Origin: Bacillota bacterium
GTDB taxonomy: Bacteria > Bacillota > Clostridia > Christensenellales > UMGS416
Direction: 5' to 3'
NCBI GenBank assembly: GCA_023410875.1
Contig: JAEYPH010000075.1
Span: 1-15,312 of the forward strand
Length of the DNA: 15,312 bases
Every line of letters begins with the position of its first letter. Position 1 is the first letter of the stretch. Positions 7,006-12,294 of this stretch are shown here, one piece after another. The notes beneath the pieces are model-generated. The model made no database searches, was not told the DNA's origin, and saw nothing but the letters and a program-made list of their open reading frames with translations. Both the position numbers and the translations under genes were made by a program.

Positions 7006-7089
7006 CACAGATAAGACAAAATGGCGTAATATCCGCTGAAATCAGAGGTTTTACGCAAAGCAGGGCGGGTATGAGCGAGGAACCGGGCC

Positions 7090-8619
7090 ATGGGTGATTT
7101 GCGCGGGGCGGCGGCTGTGGCGCTGCTGGCCGGCTTTGCCGTGCTGGTGGTCTTTTCGCCGCGGCTGGGTGTGCGCCGGTGGCTGATGCTGCTGGCCGGC
7201 GCGGCGGGCCTTCTGCTGGTGCTGGCCATGCGGCCGGTGTTTTTCAGCGCTCCCCTTCCCCTTAACCTCGCTTTTTTGGTCTTGCTGGCGCTGTTCGGTT
7301 TGTTCTGTGTGGTGGTGCTGTGGTTTGGCTCGGCGTACAACCGCCAGGCGCACCCGCTGCGGCGGGAGGCCGGCAGGCGCGGCTACAGCGCCCCCCGCCG
7401 CTTGACCGCCGACACCATGAAGCCGGAACCCTTGACGATCGCCATGGCTTCGGCCACAGCCTTTGAACAGACCTTCGAGCCGGCTACCGCCGAAGAGGCC
7501 CAGGCCAACGCCGCCGAATCCATGGAGAAAACGCCGGCCCAAGCCCTGACGGAGCCTGCCGAGCAGACGATGCCGCAGCAGGACCTTGCGCAGCTCTTTG
7601 CGCGGGCGCTGGCCCAGCCGCAGGAGCAGCCGGAGCCACAGCCGCAGGCAGAGCCGCTGCCCGCGCCTCAGCAGGAATCCGATGCAGAGCAAGAACCACA
7701 ACCAGAAGAACCGGCGCCTCTCAGCGCAGAGCAAGAGCAGCCCTCCGCACCGGCTGAGGCGGAGCAAGCGCAACCGACACCAGCCGATGAGGAGCAGGAG
7801 CTTATGGAAGATCAGAACAGCACGCAGAACGCCCAATCCGCCGAACACCCCCTGTCGGAGAAGGAAGAGCTGCGCCGCCGCGTGCAGCGCCTCCGGGGCC
7901 GCGCGGAACAGGCCCCGCCGCAGGAAGCCCCTGCGCCCCAGGAAGAAAGCGCCACGCAGGAGGCTCCCGCAGCCCAGGACGACTGCGGTGCAGAGGATGC
8001 CTGCGATGCACAGGCAGTGCTTGAGGCCGAACAGGCCCGCAAGGCCGACGAGGATCGCGCTGCCGAAGAAGCCCGCGCTGCCGAGGAAGCCCGCGTTGCC
8101 GAGGAAGCCCGCATTGCCGAGGAAGCCCGCGCAGTCGAAGAAGCCCGCATTGCCGAAGAGGCCCGCGCAGCCGAGGAAGCCCGCGCTGCCGAGGAAGCCC
8201 ACGCTGCCGAGGAAGCCCGCATAGCCGAAGCAGCTCGCGCTGCTGAAGAAGCTCGCATCGCAGAAGAAGCCCGCCTAGCCGAGGAAGCCCGCATCGCAGA
8301 AGAAGCCCGCCTAGCCGAGGAGTCTCGCATAGCCGAGGAAGCCGAACAAGCCGCCCGGCAAGAGCTGGAAGCCGCGCTGGCGCTGGCCGGCGAAGGCCGC
8401 CACATGGAGGCCGTGCGCGCGCTGCAGGCTGTGGCCAATCGCGGCGGCGCCACGGCGCTGCAGGCCGAGGTGGCCATCGCGCGCTCGCTGGTGGCTTTGG
8501 GCTGGAAGGGCGAAGCCCTCAAGAAGCTGCAGACCATCCGCCGCGGCTACACCGTGGATGAGGACACCCGCCGCACACTGGAAGCGCTGGCCATGCAGCT
8601 GCTGGGCGGCCAGAAATAA
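7090..8619 (+). CDS. Membrane protein with a long Ala/Glu/Arg helical repeat and a TPR-like tail
   Basis: I do not recognise a named family. The 509-residue protein starts with three hydrophobic segments (about 6-23, 31-48, 58-80), followed by a basic stretch (RRxxGRRGYSAPRR) that suggests the rest is cytoplasmic. Residues about 130-310 are low-complexity, rich in Glu, Gln, Pro and Ala. Sixteen consecutive hexapeptides of type A-R-x-A-E-E run from 322 to 417 (8053-8340). Arg-to-Glu spacing of three and four residues suggests a stiff single alpha helix or TolA-like rod rather than a heptad coiled coil. The last 90 residues (AALALAGEGRHMEAVRALQAV, then ARSLVALGWKGEALKKLQTI) look like TPR-type helix pairs and may bind a partner. 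AGGAA (7078-7082) precedes the ATG by seven bases. It is first in a likely operon, 58 bases before the PRC-barrel gene. Long opposite-strand frames come from its biased composition. Confidence 0.75.
   Translation: MGDLRGAAAVALLAGFAVLVVFSPRLGVRRWLMLLAGAAGLLLVLAMRPVFFSAPLPLNLAFLVLLALFGLFCVVVLWFGSAYNRQAHPLRREAGRRGYSAPRRLTADTMKPEPLTIAMASATAFEQTFEPATAEEAQANAAESMEKTPAQALTEPAEQTMPQQDLAQLFARALAQPQEQPEPQPQAEPLPAPQQESDAEQEPQPEEPAPLSAEQEQPSAPAEAEQAQPTPADEEQELMEDQNSTQNAQSAEHPLSEKEELRRRVQRLRGRAEQAPPQEAPAPQEESATQEAPAAQDDCGAEDACDAQAVLEAEQARKADEDRAAEEARAAEEARVAEEARIAEEARAVEEARIAEEARAAEEARAAEEAHAAEEARIAEAARAAEEARIAEEARLAEEARIAEEARLAEESRIAEEAEQAARQELEAALALAGEGRHMEAVRALQAVANRGGATALQAEVAIARSLVALGWKGEALKKLQTIRRGYTVDEDTRRTLEALAMQLLGGQK
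8053..8340 (+). repeat. 18-bp in-frame repeat, sixteen copies
   Basis: The unit is close to GCCCGCATTGCCGAGGAA and codes for Ala-Arg-(Ala/Ile/Leu/Val)-Ala-Glu-Glu. Variation is mostly at the third residue and at silent positions; single units show Ala-His, Ser-Arg or a Glu-to-Ala change. Such an array can gain or lose copies by slippage without breaking the frame, so its length may vary between strains. Confidence 0.9.
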
Positions 8620-8635
8620 TTCGTACAGGGAAACC

Positions 8636-8653
8636 GCGGGTCGCCCGCATTTT
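8636..8653 (+). terminator. Small hairpin with T run between operon genes
   Basis: GCGGG and CCCGC pair around a three-base loop and are followed by ATTTT. The stem is only five base pairs, so it would be at most a weak attenuator lowering expression of the two downstream genes, or an mRNA processing point. Confidence 0.3.
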
Positions 8654-8677
8654 CGCATAGAGAAGGGAGAAACACAC

Positions 8678-9304
8678 ATGCGCAATCAGAGCGAAATCCT
8701 CAAGCTCCCCATCCTGTCCATACAGGATGGCGCTTCCATTGGCAACGTTGGCCATATCGTCGTAAATTCCGTCAGCCGGAAGGCCGACTATCTGGTTCTC
8801 TGCGGCGCGCCGTGGTATGAGACGCCGGCGCTGCTGCCCTATGGCAAGGTCAAGTCCGTGGGCCGCGACCTGATCACCGTGCGCAGCGGCCGCGACCTGG
8901 TGGCAATCAACGACGAGCTTAAGAAGTCTCTGGCCGCCCTGGTGGACATCGTGGGCGTCAGCGTCATCGATTCCTCCGGCGAGGTCGTAAGCAAGGTCGC
9001 CGATTTCGCGCTGGACACCGCCGACGGCAGCCTGCAGACGCTGTTCCTGGCCGACGGCAGCGCCGTGGAAGCCGCCAAGATCGTGACCATCAGCGCCTGC
9101 GCCATCATCACCGGCGAGGGTGGCGAAGAAGCCGCCGAGGAGGACTCGGAGGTGCAGTTCTTCCTGGGCAAAACGCTCTCCGACGACATTCTGGACGGTC
9201 AGGGCAACGTGCTGCTGGCCGCCGGCGTCGTCGTGACCCACAACGAGATCGAGATTGCCCGCTCTCACAACGCGCTCTATGAGCTCATCACCGCGGTGCA
9301 GTAA
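8678..9304 (+). CDS. PRC-barrel domain protein
   Basis: The 208-residue protein has two PRC-barrel-like units (about 8-78 and 83-145). The first is ILKLPILSIQDGASIGNVGHIVVN and the second LVDIVGVSVIDSSGEVVSKVADF, split here as landmarks; the small beta barrel is found in ribosome-maturation protein RimM, photosynthetic reaction centres and many Gram-positive proteins of unknown role. An acidic linker (148-159) leads to a last segment (160-208), LGKTLSDDILDGQGNVLLAAGVVVT, that resembles the repeated G-x-V-L-x-x-D-I-x-D-x-x-G module. No signal or membrane segment is seen, so it is cytoplasmic and may bind a protein partner. AAGGGAGA precedes the ATG by seven bases. It lies between the rod-like membrane protein and the VanW-like gene, with gaps of 58 and 33 bases, in a likely operon. 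Confidence 0.75.
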   Translation: MRNQSEILKLPILSIQDGASIGNVGHIVVNSVSRKADYLVLCGAPWYETPALLPYGKVKSVGRDLITVRSGRDLVAINDELKKSLAALVDIVGVSVIDSSGEVVSKVADFALDTADGSLQTLFLADGSAVEAAKIVTISACAIITGEGGEEAAEEDSEVQFFLGKTLSDDILDGQGNVLLAAGVVVTHNEIEIARSHNALYELITAVQ

Positions 9305-9337
9305 AACACGCCGCGTCCAAAGGCGGATACAAGGCCC

Positions 9338-10726
9338 ATGAAAAGGCACCCACTCAAACCCGTCGAGCTGCTGACGGCCATCGCCGTGCTGGCGCTGTTT
9401 GCCGCCTGCGGCATCGTATACGCCGCGTCGGAGCTGCTCTCCAGTGAGAGCTGCTACGACAACGTATACATCGACGGCAAGCCGGTCGGTGGCCTGACCG
9501 AAGCGCAGATCCGCGAAACCTTCCGCGGGGCCGACGGCGCCGCGACCCCCAAGGACCTTACGGTGATCGTGGGCGACAACCGCTGGGTCATCCCCATGAA
9601 GGACATCAACGCCCGCTATGACATCGTGGGCACCCAGCGCGCGGCCATGGCCGTGGGCCGCCAGGGCGACGCGCTGCAGCGCCTGAACACGCTGTTCCGG
9701 CTGCGGGTGCAGCCCCAGCACTTCCAGTTCCAGCTGCAGTATGATCGCGACGCGCTCAAAGAGCACGTGGAGCGCATCTACAACGACGTGCTGGTGCGCC
9801 CGCAGGATGCCAAGATGGAATTCCGGCCCCAGGCCGAGCAGCCTTTCGTGCTGACCAACGAGGTGGCCGGCCTGTCCATAGACGACGCCGCGCTGCTCTC
9901 GCTGCTGCAGGAGCGCCTGCAAGCGGGCAACTTCAACGCCGTGACCGTGCAAGCCCAGCGCCGCGAGGCCGCGGTTACCGGCGAATCGCTGCGGCGCAAC
10001 GCCCAGCTCATCGCCGGCTACACGACCGAACTGACCGACGACGCCCAGCGCAACCAGAACATTGCGCTGGCCTGCGACGCCATCAACGGCATGGTGCTGC
10101 AGGATGGCGGCGAGTTCTCCTTCAACCAGGCCACCGGCGAGCGCTCCAGCCAGAAGGGCTATGTGGACGCGCCGGTGATCGCCAACAAGCAGCTCGTGGA
10201 TGGGCCCGGCGGCGGCGTGTGCCAGGTGTCCACCACGCTATACAACGCCGCTGCCATCGCCGGGCTTAACATTCTGGAGCGCCATCACCACTCCTGGCCG
10301 GTGTTCTACGCGCCCGCCGGGCTGGACAGCACCGTGGATTACGGCCGCAAGGACCTGCGCTTTTCCAACAGCACCGGCGCACCGCTGTACATCGTGGCGC
10401 GCGCCGATCTGGACGCCAAAACCGTGACGGTCAGCCTGTACGGCGTGCCCGCCGAGAGCACCATCGATCTGGACGTGCAGACGCTGGAGACGATACAGCC
10501 CGACCGGGCAAAGGAAGTTGCCAACAACAAGAAGTATGTGGGCTACCGCGAGGTCGTAACCGAGGAGCGCGACGGCTACCGCGTCAAGGTATACCGCGTC
10601 CACCTATCCGGCGGCCAGGAGCAGCGCCGCGAGCTGCTCAGCGAGGATTATTACGCGCCGGTGCAGGGCGTCGTGGAAGTGGGCACCCGCAAGCGCAGCG
10701 GCGGCGATCCCAACGGACGGAAATGA
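9338..10726 (+). CDS. VanW family protein (YoaR-like), membrane-anchored envelope protein
   Basis: The 462-residue protein has one N-terminal hydrophobic segment (about 10-30), a signal anchor that places the rest outside the cell. Residues about 40-215 look like the YoaR/peptidoglycan-binding type domain (NVYIDGKPVGGLTEAQI at 42-58, with VEVxxxx-like repeats). Residues 227-370 are the VanW core: YTTELTDDAQRNQNIALACDAINGMVLQDGGEFSFN and GGGVCQVSTTLYNAA (291-305, with Cys295), which is the family hallmark. The last 60 residues (YVGYREVVTEERDGYRVKVYRVH to PVQGVVEVGT) look like a G5-type tail. VanW is named from vancomycin clusters but its reaction is unknown, and this copy has no van genes nearby, so resistance should not be inferred. 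The start ATG has only a weak ribosome site (AAGG), consistent with coupling to the upstream gene 33 bases away. Confidence 0.85.
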   Translation: MKRHPLKPVELLTAIAVLALFAACGIVYAASELLSSESCYDNVYIDGKPVGGLTEAQIRETFRGADGAATPKDLTVIVGDNRWVIPMKDINARYDIVGTQRAAMAVGRQGDALQRLNTLFRLRVQPQHFQFQLQYDRDALKEHVERIYNDVLVRPQDAKMEFRPQAEQPFVLTNEVAGLSIDDAALLSLLQERLQAGNFNAVTVQAQRREAAVTGESLRRNAQLIAGYTTELTDDAQRNQNIALACDAINGMVLQDGGEFSFNQATGERSSQKGYVDAPVIANKQLVDGPGGGVCQVSTTLYNAAAIAGLNILERHHHSWPVFYAPAGLDSTVDYGRKDLRFSNSTGAPLYIVARADLDAKTVTVSLYGVPAESTIDLDVQTLETIQPDRAKEVANNKKYVGYREVVTEERDGYRVKVYRVHLSGGQEQRRELLSEDYYAPVQGVVEVGTRKRSGGDPNGRK

Positions 10727-10731
10727 TCGGT

Positions 10732-10750
10732 CGGGGGACTCTGTCCCCCG
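10732..10750 (+). terminator. Hairpin at the end of the envelope operon
   Basis: CGGGGGAC and GTCCCCCG pair perfectly around TCT, five bases after the VanW-family stop. No T tract follows, so it is not a classic intrinsic terminator; it may mark the mRNA 3' end or work with other factors. Confidence 0.45.
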
Positions 10751-10781
10751 CCGAGGCCACCCCCTGTTGTTGCTTTCTTCT

Positions 10782-10870
10782 ATCCGGCAGCTTTTGTTCA
10801 GCCGCCGATGACCATCGCCGGCTGAACGCACTGTGTCAGTTTTCTTTCTGGCTAAGAAAGAACGCCGGAT
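10782..10870. other. Three-branched inverted-repeat element
   Basis: ATCCGGC (10782-10788) and GCCGGAT (10864-10870) could close a junction around two inner stems. One is GTTCAGCCG-C-CGAT / ATCG-C-CGGCTGAAC (10796-10827), broken only by a C:C mismatch. The other is TTCTTTC / GAAAGAA (10842-10862). It may be a structured 3' region of the operon transcript, a small RNA, or a decayed MITE. The first inner stem followed by TTTTCTTTCT could also act as a rightward terminator. Confidence 0.45.
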
Positions 10871-11028
10871 GCCTGCGGGCATAATCACGGCCTCATACAG
10901 GCTGTTTTATGCCGCCCGCGAGTAAATCGCCAGGGCGGCGATAGGGGTAGCCCTTGTTCAAAGAAGATACAGGATTCCGTTCCGGGCAAAAAACGTCCAC
11001 CTGGGCGTAAATCGTCCCGCATCGGTGC

Positions 11029-11057
11029 TTGTAAAGCGATTTGCTGTCGCTTATAAT
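11029..11057 (+). promoter_or_regulatory. gap promoter with an internal inverted repeat
   Basis: TTGTAA (11029-11034) and TATAAT (11052-11057) are separated by 17 bases. An inverted repeat, AAGCGA (11034-11039) and TCGCTT (11047-11052), lies exactly between them and touches both hexamers, so a protein bound there would block RNA polymerase. Transcription would begin near 11064, with AGGAGG at about 11100-11105 in the leader. Confidence 0.65.
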
Positions 11058-11114
11058 TCCACTGTCGGGAAATCATACTAAAATGGTCAAATAAAACTTA
11101 GGAGGTTTTTCATT

Positions 11115-12137
11115 ATGTCTACTATCAAGGTCGGCATCAACGGGTTCGGCCGCATCGGCCGCCTGGTGTTCCGCGCAGCGATGGAGAACAAGAAGGTCCA
11201 GGTCGTGGGCATCAACGATCCCTTCATGACGCTGGATTACGTGGCCTACATGCTGCGTTACGACTCCATCCATGGCAAGTTCCAGGGCGACATCTCCTTT
11301 ACCGATGACAAGCTGGTCGTCGATGGCCAGGAAATCGCTTTCTACGCCGTGAAGGACCCCGCCGAGATTCCGTGGAAGGCCTGCGGCGCCGACTATATCG
11401 TGGAATCCACCGGCGTGTTCACCGCGCAGGAAAAGGCCGAGCTGCACCTGAAGGGCGGCGCCAAGAAGGTCGTCATCTCCGCCCCCGCCAAGGACAAGGA
11501 GACCCCCACCTTCGTTATGGGCGTCAACCACAAGGATTACAAGGCCAACATGACCGTGGTTTCCAACGCCAGCTGCACGACCAACTGCCTGGCCCCGCTC
11601 ACCAAGGTCATCAACGACGCTTTCGGCATTGAGGAAGGCCTGATGACGACGGTGCACAGCACCACCGCCACGCAGAAGACCGTGGACGGCCCTTCCGCCA
11701 AGGATTGGCGCGGCGGCCGCGCGGCCTCCAACAACATCATCCCCAGCTCCACCGGTGCGGCCAAGGCCGTTACGCTGGTCATCCCCAGCCTCAAGGGCAA
11801 GCTGACCGGCATGAGCTTCCGCGTGCCCACGCTGGATGTGTCCGTGGTGGACCTGACCGTCAAGCTCTCCAAGCCCACGACCTATGAGGAAATCTGCAAG
11901 GTCGTCAAGGAAAAGGCCGACGGCGAGCTTAAGGGCATCCTGGGCTACACCGACGAGGACGTCGTGTCCACCGATTTCATCCACGATCCCCGCACGTCCA
12001 TCTTCGACTCCAAGGCTGGCATCATGCTCAACCCGACCTTCGTGAAGCTGGTGAGCTGGTATGACAACGAGTGGGGCTATTCCAACAAGGTTGTGGACCT
12101 GATTGAGTATATGGCTGAGGTGGACGCCAAGGCGTAA
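11115..12137 (+). CDS. gap: Glyceraldehyde-3-phosphate dehydrogenase, NAD-type
   Basis: This enzyme converts glyceraldehyde 3-phosphate, phosphate and NAD to 1,3-bisphosphoglycerate in glycolysis. At 340 residues it has normal length. The nucleotide-binding loop is GINGFGRIGR (7-16), and NDP (34-36) with Asp35 points to NAD rather than NADP. SNASCTTNCLAP (150-161) holds catalytic Cys154 and His181 follows in TTVHSTTATQ. DGPSAKDWRGGRAAS and WYDNEWGYSNKV are also family signatures. Overall it looks closer to the GapA/eukaryotic-like type (VDGPSxKDWRGGR, IIPSSTGAAKAV) than to Bacillus GapB. AGGAGG ends nine bases before the ATG. It stands alone with its own promoter, without the pgk-tpi-gpm genes that often follow it in Firmicutes; the DNA directly downstream turns AT-rich and foreign-looking. 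Confidence 0.97.
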   Translation: MSTIKVGINGFGRIGRLVFRAAMENKKVQVVGINDPFMTLDYVAYMLRYDSIHGKFQGDISFTDDKLVVDGQEIAFYAVKDPAEIPWKACGADYIVESTGVFTAQEKAELHLKGGAKKVVISAPAKDKETPTFVMGVNHKDYKANMTVVSNASCTTNCLAPLTKVINDAFGIEEGLMTTVHSTTATQKTVDGPSAKDWRGGRAASNNIIPSSTGAAKAVTLVIPSLKGKLTGMSFRVPTLDVSVVDLTVKLSKPTTYEEICKVVKEKADGELKGILGYTDEDVVSTDFIHDPRTSIFDSKAGIMLNPTFVKLVSWYDNEWGYSNKVVDLIEYMAEVDAKA

Positions 12138-12181
12138 GAGCTTGGTGTTTGGAAGAACCTAAGGCTTAATATGGTTTGATG

Positions 12182-12214
12182 CCTCTCTCTCTGCATTTGA
12201 TGTGGGGAGAGAGG
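12182..12214 (+). terminator. Probable gap terminator hairpin
   Basis: CCTCTCTC (12182-12189) pairs with GAGAGAGG (12207-12214), about 45 bases after the gap stop, with G:U and C:G pairs possible further into the loop. The following TATTGTT is only partly T-rich. The site lies where base composition shifts to AT-rich. Confidence 0.45.
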
Positions 12215-12222
12215 TATTGTTC

Positions 12223-12294
12223 ATGAAACAAACAACAAAGCAAACGATTCCTGAACTACCAAGAAGAAACATAGATTGTTTTGCTGGAAGCTAG
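12223..12294 (+). CDS. Possible 23-residue ORF or gene remnant
   Basis: ATG at 12223 opens a 23-codon frame (MKQTTKQTIPELPRRNIDCF then AGS, stop TAG). GAGG (12211-12214) lies eight bases upstream, but it is also the 3' arm of the gap hairpin. The end overlaps the stop of the leftward nuclease gene by four bases. The peptide has no known domain. It could be a true small gene, the start of an interrupted transposase, or chance. Confidence 0.2.
   Translation: MKQTTKQTIPELPRRNIDCFAGS

Larger units (their letters stand above)
6698..7089. other. Intergenic region between argJ and the envelope operon
   Basis: This 392-base stretch has no convincing gene. It holds the argJ hairpin (6709-6733), the MITE-like element (6754-6865) and the operon promoter (6977-7005). 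A leftward reading frame through the element is a translation of the repeat and has no other support. Nothing recognisable is seen at 6866-6976. Confidence 0.7.
10727..11114. other. Structured intergenic region before gap
   Basis: No coding region is supported in these 388 bases. They contain the operon terminator-like hairpin (10732-10750), a three-branched inverted-repeat structure (10782-10870), further imperfect inverted repeats (GCGGGCATAA 10875-10884 with TTATGccgCCCGC 10907-10919; ATCGCC 10926-10931 with GGCGAT 10937-10942), and the gap promoter (11029-11057). The density of stems is unusual for a plain spacer. Confidence 0.6.

Noticed and set aside
7051..8202. 383-codon leftward frame rich in Gly/Phe/Leu repeats
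   Set aside because: It is the antisense of the 18-bp repeat in the membrane-protein gene. The repeated GFLGNA-type peptide follows from the repeat itself, and the sense strand has a promoter, ribosome site and membrane segments.
8519..9952. 477-codon leftward frame across two genes
   Set aside because: It crosses the PRC-barrel and VanW-family genes, both clear by family motifs, and its product is His/Gly/Val-rich without domains.
9338..10726. Vancomycin resistance gene
   Set aside because: VanW-family proteins are common outside van clusters, and no vanH, vanA, vanX or regulator genes are present here.
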